From: Lewinellaceae bacterium
GTDB lineage: Bacteria; Bacteroidota; Bacteroidia; Chitinophagales; Saprospiraceae
Reading direction: 5' to 3'
Assembly (NCBI GenBank): GCA_016712415.1
Contig: JADJRC010000011.1
Coordinates: 181,275 to 245,274 of the forward strand
DNA: 64,000 nucleotides
The notes under the pieces were generated by a model. It searched no databases. It was not told the origin of the DNA and saw only the letters and a program-made list of their open reading frames with translations. A program made the position numbers and the translations under genes. Positions 1 through 9,579 of the stretch are shown piece after piece. Numbering within the stretch: the first letter of the stretch is position 1; every line of letters begins with the position of its first letter.

Positions 1-2
1 TG

Positions 3-752
3 GCCATTCATTGCTGGCGCGGCGGACAGCGGAGTGGCAGCATGGCCTGGCTGCTCCGGCAGGCGGGATTAGACGTGGTAACGCTTGAAGGCGGCTACAA
101 GGCCTACCGCCGGTATGTACTCGAAACTTTTGAACAGACGCCGCTGAAAATTGTCATACTCGGCGGGCGTACCGGGACGGGTAAAACAAAAATCCTGCAT
201 TGTTTGCGCGATATGGGGGAGCAGGTCATCGACCTGGAGCAGCTGGCCCATCACAAGGGGTCTGCATTCGGGTTTATCGGCGAGGCGCCGCAGCCCCAGG
301 TGGAACAATTTGAAAACGAACTGTTTGACGTGATTCGCGCGCTCGATCCCGGCAGACGGGTGTGGATCGAAAACGAAAGCCACAGCATCGGCCGGGTTTT
401 TATCCCCGACGGGCTCTGGCGCCGTATGAAAACCGCACCGCTGTGGAACGTCACAATCCCGGAAAATGCACGTATTGAAAACCTGCTCGCCGATTATACC
501 CTGACCGACAAGGCCGATCTCGAAAAGGCGTTTCTGAAAATCGGGAAAAAACTCGGTGGGCAGCACCTGAAAGCGGCGCTCGAAGCACTCGACCGCGATG
601 ATTTTGCCGAAGCGGCGCGTATCGCCCTGCGGTATTACGACAAGACCTACCAGTTCGGTCTCGACAATAATCTTTCGCCCGATATCCGGAAACTGGCGTT
701 CGATTCGGGCGATGCAGAAAAAATTGCCCGTTTTTTGGTAGAAAATATATAG
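3..752 (+). CDS. mnmH: tRNA 2-selenouridine synthase MnmH, 5' end outside window
   Basis: MnmH converts 2-thiouridine at the wobble position of certain tRNAs to 2-selenouridine through a geranylated intermediate. The open frame continues to the window edge, so the N-terminal part is missing. The visible part starts in the rhodanese-like domain: CWRGGQRSGS at 12-41 contains the catalytic Cys and its loop. A P-loop domain follows, with GGRTGTGKT at 162-188. An internal ATG at 42 lies downstream of the catalytic Cys and is not the start. The C-terminal 236 residues look complete. The combination of a rhodanese Cys loop with a P-loop is specific to this family. No operon partner is visible. Confidence 0.93.
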   Translation, partial: AIHCWRGGQRSGSMAWLLRQAGLDVVTLEGGYKAYRRYVLETFEQTPLKIVILGGRTGTGKTKILHCLRDMGEQVIDLEQLAHHKGSAFGFIGEAPQPQVEQFENELFDVIRALDPGRRVWIENESHSIGRVFIPDGLWRRMKTAPLWNVTIPENARIENLLADYTLTDKADLEKAFLKIGKKLGGQHLKAALEALDRDDFAEAARIALRYYDKTYQFGLDNNLSPDIRKLAFDSGDAEKIARFLVENI

Positions 753-864
753 ATTTGCCTCATTCCTTTAATCCGCTCGCAGCATAAGACGCCTGCATTA
801 TTTAATCCAGATGTTCACGGCAGCGCCAGTTTGCTGCCAGTTGTTCACCCAAATATCGGTTACC

Positions 865-2365
865 ATGCGCTGTTTGCTGTTCATCGGCCTGTGCCTTATT
901 TCCTTTTCAGGGCATTCTTCCGCCATCCGCTACGAAATCACCCCGCTTTTTCCCGAAAATGATGTGCCGTACCTGCAGGTGCGCGTGTTCCTCAGCGGGG
1001 AAACCGACGGCGCCACGGAATTCACCATACCTGACCGTTTCGGCCCTGCCGATCAACTGTTCCAGTGTATCCGCAACCTGCGTTGTACTTCCGCCTCCTG
1101 TACCCTGGTAGTCAACAAGTCACTGAGCCGGTTCGCCGTGCACCATCCGGCGAATGCAGCGGTCGAAATACAGTACGAAGTCATCCAGGATGTGGCCGGG
1201 GAAACCCTGACTACCGAAACCGCTTTTAGACCGCTTATCCGACCCGATTTCTTTTACATCCTGGGCAGCGCGCTTTTTGTGACGCCGATGTTTGGAGAAG
1301 GAAGCTGTGCGGTGACGCTGGACTGGCGCGGCCTGCCTCCTGACTGGCAGATCCACAACAGTTTCGGAACGGGACAACACGTGCAGCATTTTCAATTTTC
1401 AAAGTCGCGACTGATCGAATCGGTATTTATGGGCGGTCATTTCAGGGTGCTGGAGACCAGGGTCCGGAACAGCCCGGTATACCTTGCTATCCGGGGCGAC
1501 GACTGGCCGTTCTCCGATACCCAGTTGCTCGAAATGCTACAGAAAACAGTTACAACCCAGCGCGCCTTCTGGCAGGATTGGGAGATCCCCTACTTCACCG
1601 TCACGCTGATGCCGCTCGACTTGCGCCCCGTCATGTCGGCCGGTTCGCAATACCGGTCTACCGAGTACCTCGGAACCGGCCTGCGCAACTCCTTCGCTGC
1701 ATTCGTCACGCCATCGCCCGACCTGGATGTTACCAACCTGCGGCACCTGTTCAACCACGAAATGATGCACAACTGGATTGGCAACAGGATACGCAGCGGC
1801 GGCGGGCCCAACGACATGCGTTTCGGCTGGTTCAGCGAAGGGTTTACGGAATACTTTACCTACAAGAATATGCTGAACGGCGGCTTCATCACACCCGATG
1901 AATACGTGGAAACCATGAATCGGGAGTTTTTCAAGCGGCTGTACTCGTCGTCCCTGGGAGAAGAACCGAACAGCCTGGTCTCGGCCGGCTTTTTCGATAG
2001 TCGCGAAAAATCGGATATCGTTTACAAGCGCGGATTTGTGTTTGCCTTTTACCTCGACAACGCCATAAAACAGAGCAGCGGCGGGGAGCAAGGACTGCAT
2101 CAGTTCATGCTCGATCTGCTCGACTATTACGCTATCCGGACACGGGACCTGCTGTCCAACTTCGATTTTTTTGAAGTAAAACTGAGCGAGTACCTCCAGG
2201 AGGAATCCGCCCCTGCTCCGGCAATACATCCAGGAGGGCAAGCGTATTTCGCCCGGCACGTATGCACTGCCCGATTTTTTGAAAATGGAAACGGATCAGA
2301 ACGGCGCCCCTTTCATTTACCTCGACAAAACAACGCCGGGGTGGGAAGAAGGGCTCAGAAAATAG
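865..2365 (+). CDS. M61-family (glycyl aminopeptidase-like) secreted metallopeptidase, one frameshift
   Basis: A zinc peptidase of gluzincin type: HEMMHNW at about 1756-1776 gives the HExxH zinc ligands, and GWFSEGFTEYFT follows with the third ligand Glu, as in M61. The ATG at 865 begins a clear signal peptide (MRCLLFIGLCLISFSGHSSA), so it is preferred to the upstream ATG at 811; the protein is probably periplasmic or outer-membrane associated. The frame breaks in the C4 run at 2210-2213. Removing one C restores a natural ending (ESALLRQYIQEGKRISPG and so on, stop at 2363-2365). Without that correction the last 80 or so residues are unnatural and read over the start region of the next gene. 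A sequencing indel is more likely than decay because both sides look well conserved. Confidence 0.85.
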
Positions 2366-2471
2366 GCCTTTCCCGGCGGCGCGGTGCCGACACGATATTT
2401 CCGGAATGTGGAGAATATGGTACCTTTGGATGCCCGGAAAACAGACACTAACCATTTTCAACCGTTCGTAT

Positions 2472-3653
2472 ATGCATTATCATGTGCTTGGAAAAGTACC
2501 GCCCAAACGCCACACCCAATTCCGTAAACCCGACGGTTCGCTGTACCACGAAGAGTTGTTCAGCACGGAAGGATTCAGCAACAATTATTCGCTGTTATAC
2601 CACTGCAATGCCCCCACCCAAATCGTACAGGTAGGCGAGCCATACAGCGTAGCGCCCAGGGTCGTACACGACAAACAACTGAAACACCGCTGCCTGAAAG
2701 GATTCCAGGTCGAACCCGAAGACGATTACCTGCAATCGCGCAAAGCCGTCCTGGTGAACAACGACTGCAAGATCATTCTCGCCGCGCCGCGGAACAGTAT
2801 GACCGGCTATTACTACAAGAATGCCGATGCCGATGAGGTGATTTTTGTGCACGAAGGCACGGGTACCCTGCGCACCATGTACGGGTCGTTGCCGTTTGAT
2901 TACGGCGACTACCTGGTGATCCCGCGCGGCACAACTTACCAGCTCGAGTTTGACCAGACAAAAAACCGCCTGCTGATTGTAGAGAGCTATGGCCCGATCA
3001 CGACACCGAAACGGTACCGCAACCACTACGGCCAGTTGATGGAGCACGCACCATTTTGCGAACGCGACATCCGGAAGCCCGTCGACCTGGAAACCCACGA
3101 CGAACACGGCGATTTCCTGTTCTATATCAAAAAACAGGACAATATCTATCCCTATCACTACCTCAACCACCCGTTCGACCTCGTAGGCTGGGATGGCTTT
3201 ATCTATCCATTTGCCTTCAGCATACACAATTTTGAACCCATTACCGGTCGCCTGCACATGCCGCCGCCCATTCATCAGACCTTTGACGGGCATAATTTTG
3301 TGATCTGCTCGTTTGTGCCGCGCATGTATGACTACCATCCGCTGTCTGTCCCTGCGCCTTACAACCACTCCAACATTGACTCCGATGAAGTACTCTATTA
3401 CGTCGACGGCGATTTTATGAGCCGCAAACACGTCGAACGTGGCATGATCACCCTGCATCCCGGCGGCATTCCGCACGGTCCGCATCCCGGAACTGTTGAA
3501 AAAAGCATCGGCGCCAAAGAAACACACGAGCTGGCGGTCATGGTAGATACCTTCCGGCCGCTGCTGATGACGGAGCACGCCACAGGCATCGAGGACCCAT
3601 CCTATTATCGATCCTGGATACCCGATACGGCTCCGACGAACGGGATGCACTGA
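2472..3653 (+). CDS. hmgA: homogentisate 1,2-dioxygenase
   Basis: Fe(II) ring-cleaving dioxygenase of tyrosine and phenylalanine catabolism (homogentisate to maleylacetoacetate), cytosolic, cupin fold. The start at 2472 (MHYHVLGKVPPKRHTQF) gives 393 residues, the length of the shorter bacterial forms; the upstream in-frame ATG at 2406 would overlap the previous gene. Expected iron-ligand motifs are present near the C-terminus: YNHSNIDSDE (His and Glu, about 3361-3390) and GGIPHGPHPG (second His). The rest of the homogentisate pathway is not in the window. It ends in front of a very long inverted repeat shared with the convergent gene. Confidence 0.92.
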   Translation: MHYHVLGKVPPKRHTQFRKPDGSLYHEELFSTEGFSNNYSLLYHCNAPTQIVQVGEPYSVAPRVVHDKQLKHRCLKGFQVEPEDDYLQSRKAVLVNNDCKIILAAPRNSMTGYYYKNADADEVIFVHEGTGTLRTMYGSLPFDYGDYLVIPRGTTYQLEFDQTKNRLLIVESYGPITTPKRYRNHYGQLMEHAPFCERDIRKPVDLETHDEHGDFLFYIKKQDNIYPYHYLNHPFDLVGWDGFIYPFAFSIHNFEPITGRLHMPPPIHQTFDGHNFVICSFVPRMYDYHPLSVPAPYNHSNIDSDEVLYYVDGDFMSRKHVERGMITLHPGGIPHGPHPGTVEKSIGAKETHELAVMVDTFRPLLMTEHATGIEDPSYYRSWIPDTAPTNGMH

Positions 3654-3686
3654 CGCACGGGAAAAATTGTGGAGCGTTTGGAAAAC

Positions 3687-3769
3687 AAGAGGGGTTTGGA
3701 GTATTCAGAGTGTTTCATTACATTGAAAACCAATGCCTTGAAACACTCTGAATACTCCAAACCCCTCTT
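3687..3769. terminator. 31-bp perfect inverted repeat between convergent genes
   Basis: The arms at 3687-3717 and 3739-3769 are exact reverse complements over 31 bases with a 21-base loop. The repeat sits between hmgA (+) and the DUF1573 gene (-), so it is well placed as a bidirectional terminator. The stem is much longer than an ordinary intrinsic terminator and is not GC-rich, so a small palindromic element is an alternative. Confidence 0.6.
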
Positions 3770-3795
3770 AATCTTCTGCCGGCCTCTTTGCTGCT

Positions 3796-4386
3796 TTAGT
3801 GGCTGCCTTTGGCTGCGGGCTGTTCTTTGCCCCGCACTTCACCCGAAATTTCGAGGAAGGTTTCGCTTGGGTTTGTATTGGCAGTGACGGTCACGCGTTT
3901 GCTTTGCGCGCCGGGTTTGCCTTTTGAGTTGAACTCAACCTTGATCTCGCCCGAACCGCCCGGAGGTACCGGTTCTTTGGGCCAGGTGGGTACCGTGCAT
4001 CCGCAGGAGCCCTTTGCATTGCTGATGATCAGCGGCTCTTTACCCGTGTTTTTGAATTTATACACGTGTTTTACCACTTCCCCTTCGTCTACAACACCGA
4101 AGTTGTATTTATCGGCATCGTACTGGATCGTGGTGGTCGGACCACTGGAGACCGTTGCATTGAGGTTGGTACCGGGGATATTGCCGGCGGTTGCCGATCC
4201 GGTAGCGGCGGCATTGCCGGCGCCGGCCGATGAAGAGAATGCGGAGGAGGCTGATGCCGACTCGCGAATCTTGTCGCCTTCAGATTGCCCGAACCAGTTT
4301 TTGAAGCCGCCTCCAAAGAGGTTAGCCAGCAACAGGATGGCCAACAGAGACAACAAGCCAATCTGGATCTGTTTATTTCTTTCCAT
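3796..4386 (-). CDS. DUF1573 domain protein, membrane anchored
   Basis: 196 residues. An N-terminal membrane segment (about residues 8-25, LLSLLAILLLANLFGGGF) is followed by a Ser/Ala/Gly-rich linker and a DUF1573 immunoglobulin-like domain (about 75-190) with the family signature of a Cys pair in KGSCGCTVPTWPKEPVPPG. Such proteins are abundant in Bacteroidota and are exported or face the periplasm; their role is unknown. It is a single gene with its own promoter-like sequence, convergent with hmgA. The family call is firm and the function is open. Confidence 0.85.
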   Translation of the reverse strand: MERNKQIQIGLLSLLAILLLANLFGGGFKNWFGQSEGDKIRESASASSAFSSSAGAGNAAATGSATAGNIPGTNLNATVSSGPTTTIQYDADKYNFGVVDEGEVVKHVYKFKNTGKEPLIISNAKGSCGCTVPTWPKEPVPPGGSGEIKVEFNSKGKPGAQSKRVTVTANTNPSETFLEISGEVRGKEQPAAKGSH

Positions 4387-4441
4387 TGTTCAAAGTATAA
4401 AGTGGTGAAAGTTTGGAATGAGAATCGCGCTTTTGGTCCGG

Positions 4442-4469
4442 CAAAATTACGCCTTTCATAAAGCGTCAA
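4442..4469 (-). promoter_or_regulatory. Bacteroidota-type promoter for the DUF1573 gene
   Basis: On the minus strand a TTG (-33 element, 4467-4469) is followed by 17 bases and TAATTTTG (-7 element, 4442-4449). This matches the Bacteroidota consensus TTTG/TTG-N17-23-TAnnTTTG and would give a leader of roughly 50 nt before the ATG at 4386. Confidence 0.55.
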
Positions 4470-4517
4470 GATTGGTTTGCAAATGATTAACACCGAACCG
4501 GCCGGGCGCCGTTGATG

Positions 4518-4549
4518 AAAAACAAAAGCCCCGGCACATTTGCCGGGGC
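4518..4549 (-). terminator. intrinsic terminator, minus strand
   Basis: GCCCCGGCA (4528-4536), a four-base loop, then TGCCGGGGC (4541-4549): a perfect 9-bp GC-rich stem. Read on the minus strand it is followed by a T-rich tract (4527 down to 4518). No gene is recognised on the minus strand upstream of it, so the transcript it ends is unknown. Confidence 0.65.
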
Positions 4550-5158
4550 CGATAACCAAATCAAACTTTCTGTGAAGTTTAGTCACGCCCTCCTGGTTTC
4601 TCCATGAATTTCGCGAACAAATACGCCGGCAATCATTTAACAGCGCTGCGATGGAGTTGGGATGCGACTAAAATTACGTTCCGGTTTGGTATCAAAATAT
4701 CGTTAAATGTTCTTGTTTTGTGGTGCTTCGGATGCATAAAAATGATCGGAAACAACATACTGCCCCAAAGACGGGAAAAAATCAGGAAAGTTGCAGTTAA
4801 ATCGCCGGGTTGCCGGTTTTAACATCCGGAAAGCAGAAAATGACCGCCGAAAGGAATGGAGTAAAACGAAAAAAGCCCCGCTGTTGCGAGGCCTTTCGAG
4901 TCTGTTGAGGAGGGGGGTAAAAATCGGTTGCCAGGAATTGGACTTGCGGGATTATGGCTTCAGAGCCTGGTGGTATATCTTTAACACTGTCGGGTTTTGG
5001 TCCTGGATTAGTGTCGTTCGGGAGGTATGATGTTTAAACGCCGGGGCGATGGAAAGTCACATATTATTTTTTCAATTTGCAAATTATTTGCAATCGTTCG
5101 ACAATCGTTTAACAACTGCGGCTGTATACGTCGATTCCGCCGTCTCAACCCTGCTGGT
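4550..5158. other. 600-bp intergenic stretch with no supported gene
   Basis: No open frame here looks protein-like. A second minus-strand hairpin with a T-rich tail lies at about 4870-4896 (AAAGCCCCG facing CGAGGCCTTT, with bulges). Two minus-strand terminator-like hairpins without a gene between them leave room for a small RNA read from right to left, but no known RNA family was recognised and no tRNA T-arm was found. Confidence 0.35.
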
Positions 5159-5166
5159 TACTTTTG
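5159..5166 (+). promoter_or_regulatory. -7 promoter element TACTTTTG
   Basis: Matches TAnnTTTG exactly and lies 22 bases before the preferred ATG at 5189, which fixes a short leader and argues against the upstream ATG at 5027 as the start of the glycosyltransferase. No clear -33 element is seen. Confidence 0.5.
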
Positions 5167-5188
5167 CGCCGAACATTCCCGAATTGTA

Positions 5189-6784
5189 ATGCAATCTATC
5201 CTGAATGGCCTGCGCGCTTTACCTGTCCGGTACCTGATGTCCGGCATCCTGTTGCTTTGTGTTCCCGCCTTCCTGGTCAATTTGGGAATAGCGGCATTTA
5301 TCGGCGACGAAGCCATACGCGCCTGGGTGGCGCTGGAAATGGATATTTCCGGCAACTATTTTGCCACCACCATGCACGGCGCGCCGTATATCAACAAGCC
5401 GCCTTTGTTCAACTGGCTGATTCTGGTCGCTACAAAGTTTTGGGGCGGTTTCGATGAGATGCCGTCGCGGCTGATCACGGTGTTTTTCCTGGCGGTATTC
5501 GGCTGGACCATCTTTCGGAGCGTCCGGCGACATTTTTCCCCTGAACTGGCCTTTCTCGCAGCCGTCACTACCCTGACTAGCGGTCGCATCCTGTTCTACG
5601 ATTCGATGCTGGGGCTGATCGATACCACTTTTTCCTGGGTGATGTACCTCTTGTTCATGACCGTTTATTTTTTCGGGAGAAAGGAACAATGGCTGCGACT
5701 GTTTATCAGCAGTTACCTGCTCATGGCTGCAGGGTTCTTGTTGAAAGGATTTCCGGCCATGGTTTTTCTCGGACTGACACTTGCAGCGGCCCTGTTCTTT
5801 TTCAACCGGTTACGCCTGTTGTTTTCCTGGAAACACCTTGCGGGAATGGGCGTCGGGGCGAGCCTGCTTGGGCTGTACCTGTCGGCATACGCGCAATACC
5901 GTCCGCTGGAGGAACTGATCCCCAACCTGCTGCACGAATCCGTAAAACGAACGGCCGTCCAGCGCAGTCCGCTCGAATCAATCGCCCACCTGTTCACCTT
6001 CCCTTTCGAATCGGTATACCATTTCCTTCCCTTTTCGTTGCTGTTGCTCTTTTGGTTGAACAAAAACCTCTGGCAACGGATTCGGAGCAACCCGTTCGTT
6101 TATTACAATTTCATCATCCTGGCCGCCAACCTGCCGGTTTACTGGACTTCCTCGCAAGTGGTACCGCGCTACCTGCTGATGTTCATCCCGCTGTTCAATG
6201 TGATCGGGCTGTACCTCATGGAACAGGAGGCTTCGGAACGGTCGTGGCGCTTCCGCAGTTTTTATTACCTGCTGGGAGGGATTCTGGCCATCAGTCCGGT
6301 AGCCGTCGCGGCGACGCCTTTTTTGGCCGACGTACACCTGTGGCCCATGGTCCGGCCGCTTTCCATCGGTCTGGCTGTTGTGCTGGGAGTATTTGCCGTG
6401 CTGTATTTTACGGATAAACAGCGTTTTATGTGGTGGTTTGTCGCTGCCCTGCTGGTGGTCCGCATTGGTTTTGATTTGATCGTATTGCCGATCCGGCACC
6501 ACGAAAACGATATTTCCACTGCCCGGCGTGACGCGATTGACATGGCCGTCAAACACAGGGATCGCCGCTGGTATGTCTATGCAGATTCGGAAACCCGCGA
6601 ACCGGCCATGTTTTATGCCACCGCCCGACTCGGTTATATTATCGAACGCACCAACGACACCGGCATCCCCAACGCACTGTACCTGGTGAACCTCCGGCAA
6701 TATCCACATTTTCAGGGGCGATGCCTGGACACCCTGCGGACCGATTACAAGACAACGACACTGGGGTTGTTCGTTCGGGAGTGA
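5189..6784 (+). CDS. ArnT-like integral membrane glycosyltransferase (GT83/GT39 type)
   Basis: 531 residues from the ATG at 5189, with about a dozen hydrophobic segments. The first periplasmic loop carries the family signature: an acidic pair in GDEAIRAWVALEM and the KPPLFNW motif, as in enzymes that use polyprenyl-phosphate sugars (ArnT, PMT). It probably moves a sugar from a lipid carrier to an envelope acceptor. The convergent operon on its right encodes a GT2 of polyprenyl-phosphate type, a flippase-like protein and a sugar-nucleotide epimerase, which fits one envelope glycosylation set. The longer frame from 5027 adds about 54 residues of non-membrane, Cys/Arg-rich sequence and is rejected as the start. 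Confidence 0.85.
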   Translation: MQSILNGLRALPVRYLMSGILLLCVPAFLVNLGIAAFIGDEAIRAWVALEMDISGNYFATTMHGAPYINKPPLFNWLILVATKFWGGFDEMPSRLITVFFLAVFGWTIFRSVRRHFSPELAFLAAVTTLTSGRILFYDSMLGLIDTTFSWVMYLLFMTVYFFGRKEQWLRLFISSYLLMAAGFLLKGFPAMVFLGLTLAAALFFFNRLRLLFSWKHLAGMGVGASLLGLYLSAYAQYRPLEELIPNLLHESVKRTAVQRSPLESIAHLFTFPFESVYHFLPFSLLLLFWLNKNLWQRIRSNPFVYYNFIILAANLPVYWTSSQVVPRYLLMFIPLFNVIGLYLMEQEASERSWRFRSFYYLLGGILAISPVAVAATPFLADVHLWPMVRPLSIGLAVVLGVFAVLYFTDKQRFMWWFVAALLVVRIGFDLIVLPIRHHENDISTARRDAIDMAVKHRDRRWYVYADSETREPAMFYATARLGYIIERTNDTGIPNALYLVNLRQYPHFQGRCLDTLRTDYKTTTLGLFVRE

Positions 6785-6793
6785 ACCATTCGG

Positions 6794-7747
6794 CTATCCG
6801 TGTTCCTGCTGGTACCATTCCACAAACCGCCCGACGCCTTCTTCAAGGCTCCGGGCCGGCTGGTACCCGAACAAATCACGGGCCTTCCGGATGTCGGCAT
6901 GGGTTTGCTCCACATCTCCGGGTTGTTTTTCCAGGTAATTGATCTCCAGACGTCTTCCCAGCGCTTGCTCCAGTGCGTGCACCATATCGAGCAACGTAAC
7001 CGGTTGCCCACAGCCGAGGTTGATGATCTCAAAACCCAGGCCGGGCAGGTCCATCACCTGTACGATGCCCGCCACGATGTCTTCCACAAAAGTGTAGTCG
7101 CGCCGGGTCAGGCCGTCGCCGTAAAGCGGGATAGACTGGCCGGCCAGCGCCAGTTGGGTAAATTTGTGTATCGCCAGGTCGGGGCGCTGCCGCGGGCCGT
7201 ACACCGTAAAAAAACGGAGGCAGGCCACTTCCATCGCGTAAAGGTGATGGTAGGTGTAGGCGATCAGTTCACCGCTGCGTTTGGAAGCGGCATATGGTGA
7301 TATCGGGCTTCCCACGTCGTCTGTCTCCGAAAACGGCATTTTGACCTGATTGCCGTAAATGGATGAAGAGGAGCCGAAAACAAAGCGCCCGACCCCGGCA
7401 TGCCGCATGGCTTCGAGCAGGCGAACGGTACCCGTAATGTTTACATCCATATACACGCCGGGCTGCTGGATCGAGGGGCGTACGCCGGCCTTGGCGGCAA
7501 GATGCACCACAGTATCGACCTGGTTTTCTGAAAAAAGTTTTTCCAGGATTGCCGCATCGCGAATATCGCCCCGGTATAGTTTAAAATGCCTGTGCTCCAG
7601 CAATGGGCGCACATGCTGCTCCTTTATCCGGGGATCATAAAAATCGTCAAAATTGTCAAGGCAAACGACCTGTATACCGTTTGCCAGCAGGTATTCGCAC
7701 AAATGAGAACCGATAAAACCGGCGCCTCCGGTCACTAATATTGTCAT
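6794..7747 (-). CDS. NAD-dependent sugar-nucleotide epimerase (UDP-glucuronate 4-epimerase-like)
   Basis: 317 residues from the ATG at 7747 (MTILVTGGAGFIGSHLCEYL). Extended short-chain dehydrogenase: Rossmann motif GGAGFIG near residue 7, catalytic YAASK in SPYAASKRSGE, and a Ser-rich FGSSSSIYG upstream of it. LDNFDDFYDP resembles UDP-glucuronate/UDP-galacturonate 4-epimerases, but substrate cannot be settled from sequence alone. It is the last gene of the three-gene minus-strand operon and converges with the glycosyltransferase, with only 9 bases between the stops. Confidence 0.85.
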   Translation of the reverse strand: MTILVTGGAGFIGSHLCEYLLANGIQVVCLDNFDDFYDPRIKEQHVRPLLEHRHFKLYRGDIRDAAILEKLFSENQVDTVVHLAAKAGVRPSIQQPGVYMDVNITGTVRLLEAMRHAGVGRFVFGSSSSIYGNQVKMPFSETDDVGSPISPYAASKRSGELIAYTYHHLYAMEVACLRFFTVYGPRQRPDLAIHKFTQLALAGQSIPLYGDGLTRRDYTFVEDIVAGIVQVMDLPGLGFEIINLGCGQPVTLLDMVHALEQALGRRLEINYLEKQPGDVEQTHADIRKARDLFGYQPARSLEEGVGRFVEWYQQEHG

Positions 7748-7775
7748 AATCAGCAGGTTTTGCGATGCGTGGCCA

Positions 7776-8626
7776 TCATACGGCCTCGCTTTCGGTCGTT
7801 TGGGGGTTAAAATCAAGCGCCATGCCGGGCAAGGCAACCGAGGTAGAGATCAGGTAAAACAGGAAAGCAATGGCAACGGCATTTTCCGGATCAACGGATA
7901 AAAACGACGCCCCCAGAGAAAAGTCAGTTCCCGCGCGCCCGTGCCGCCGATCGTCAGGGGCAGCATGGCAACTACAGATGAAACGAGGAACAAAAGCGAG
8001 TACTCCAGCCAACAGGCGGCCTCTCCCAGGGCCAGTACAATGCCCAGGGTTGCGACAATCTGGGCAATTTGAACGGCCAGGGACAGCAGCATGGCAACAC
8101 CCCATACCTTGTCCAGTTCGCCGCCGAACTTGCGGCAGACCAGTTTCGAAACCGGTATACTGATCAGAAGACCGAAAATTGCGACCCACCAGAACGGCCG
8201 GAGTGCCGGGATGCCGATTGCCAGCACCAGGCAAAGTTGTCCGAGTGCAACAACGCCGCTGACCCGATCGAACAGCGAAACGGCAAACATCCGCTTGAAT
8301 GTTGCGCCAAAATGGTCCATCAGTAACTTTATCTTGTAACCGTCGCCGCTGATGCCGCCGGGCAGCAACAGGTTGTAATACATACCGATCCAGTAGAGGC
8401 GCAGGTTTTGCCGGGCAGGGAGTTCGACGCCTTCTGCCGCAAGCAGGATATTAAAGCGCAGGGCGCCGACAATTTTCGATATAATAAACCAGCCGAGCGC
8501 CCAAAGCAGCCAGCCGGCATTCGCCCTGGCCATGGTGGCCAACAGCAGCCGTTCATCGATATTGTGCAGCACAAGCGCGATAATAACGACAGAAAGGGCG
8601 GCCTTTACGGCAGTTTTAATGCTCAT
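7776..8626 (-). CDS. AglD/UPF0104-type flippase-like membrane protein, one frameshift
   Basis: Multi-pass membrane protein of the lysylphosphatidylglycerol-synthetase transmembrane / UPF0104 family. The conserved NLLLPGGISGDGYKIKLL and the late GGTGARELTFLWG are typical. The frame breaks in the C5 run at 7910-7914. With one added base the C-terminus continues as ASFLSVDPENAVAIAFLFYL to a stop at 7776; otherwise a short unnatural tail is read. It starts 2 bases after the GT2 stop, so translation is probably coupled. Members of this family often neighbour polyprenyl-phosphate glycosyltransferases and are thought to help lipid-linked sugars cross the membrane. Confidence 0.82.
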
Positions 8627-8628
8627 TG

Positions 8629-9579
8629 CTACACTTCTATTGTTCTGTTGCTGTGCACTTTACGCACTTTATACGGTTTTTTGTCCTGCGATTCGTAATA
8701 CGTGCGCACCATCATTTCCGACAGGATGCCGAGTGCCACCAACTGCAGGCCGGCCATAAAAAGGATGAAACCGAGGGTAAGCAGGGGGCGTCCGCCGATT
8801 TCATGTCCTGCTATTTTCTCGAGCAGCAGCCAGAACAGAATCAGCGAACCGACCACCAGCGACAGCACCCCCCAGCCGCCGAACAGGTGCATGGGTTTGT
8901 GGCGGAAACGTTTGAGATAGAGAATAAGAAGCAGGTCGCTTAACACCCGTATGGTGCGGTTGATGCCGTATTTCGACTGGCCGTGTTGCCGGGAATGGTG
9001 CCGGACGGGTGTTTCATCCATACGTGCGCCTTCGAGATCGGCAAGCACGGGGATAAAGCGGTGCAACTCGCCGTAGATGCCCAGGCTTTTGGCCAGGTCG
9101 GCGCGAAAAACCTTGAGGGTGCAGCCATAGTCGTGCAGGTGTACGCCAGACGCCTGCCGGATGAGCCAGTTGGCAATCCGGCTCGGGATCTTGCGCAGCA
9201 ACATCCCGTCCTGTCGTTTCTGGCGGATGCCGGCAAGCAGGTCAAGTTGTTGCGCCCGGGCCATTTCCAGCATGCGCGGGATATCTGCAGGGTCGTTCTG
9301 CAAATCGCCGTCCATGGTGACGATCCACTCCCCCTGCGCGTATTCGATACCGGCGGCCAGGGCAGCGCTCTGACCGTAGTTGCGGCGGAATTCGACGATA
9401 CGCAGCCGGGGGTCGGCGATCTTTTTTAGTTCGGGTAGCGTGCCGTCGCGCGAGCCGTCATCCACATAGATGAGTTCGTAGTCCAGGTTTTCGAGGGCGC
9501 TGCCAATCTGGTCAACCAGGGGAGCGATATTCTTTTCCTCGTTGTACACACAAACGATGACGGAGAGGTAACACTTCAT
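8629..9579 (-). CDS. GT2 glycosyltransferase, polyprenyl-phosphate sugar synthase type
   Basis: 316 residues. The cytosolic GT-A domain has VYNEE near the N-terminus, DDGSRDG (about 41-47) and the metal-binding DGDLQNDP, followed by HSRQHGQSKYG. Two C-terminal membrane helices (about 225-250 and 262-285) match DPM1/ArnC/GtrB-type enzymes that load a sugar from a nucleotide donor onto undecaprenyl phosphate. First gene of the operon with the flippase-like and epimerase genes. The product would suit the ArnT-like enzymes in the window as donor; that link is inferred from position. Confidence 0.9.
   Translation of the reverse strand: MKCYLSVIVCVYNEEKNIAPLVDQIGSALENLDYELIYVDDGSRDGTLPELKKIADPRLRIVEFRRNYGQSAALAAGIEYAQGEWIVTMDGDLQNDPADIPRMLEMARAQQLDLLAGIRQKRQDGMLLRKIPSRIANWLIRQASGVHLHDYGCTLKVFRADLAKSLGIYGELHRFIPVLADLEGARMDETPVRHHSRQHGQSKYGINRTIRVLSDLLLILYLKRFRHKPMHLFGGWGVLSLVVGSLILFWLLLEKIAGHEIGGRPLLTLGFILFMAGLQLVALGILSEMMVRTYYESQDKKPYKVRKVHSNRTIEV

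Noticed and set aside
2595..3650. 351-residue minus-strand frame opposite hmgA
   Set aside because: Antisense shadow; the plus-strand protein has all homogentisate dioxygenase motifs.
3669..3887. 72-residue plus-strand frame over the long inverted repeat
   Set aside because: It is formed by the repeat itself and runs into the opposite-strand DUF1573 gene.
4791..5030. 79-residue plus-strand frame before the glycosyltransferase
   Set aside because: Composition is not protein-like, it overlaps a terminator-like hairpin and no start signal is seen.
4900..5030. tRNA-like stretch around GGCTTCAGAGCC
   Set aside because: No T-arm consensus and no consistent acceptor stem on either strand.
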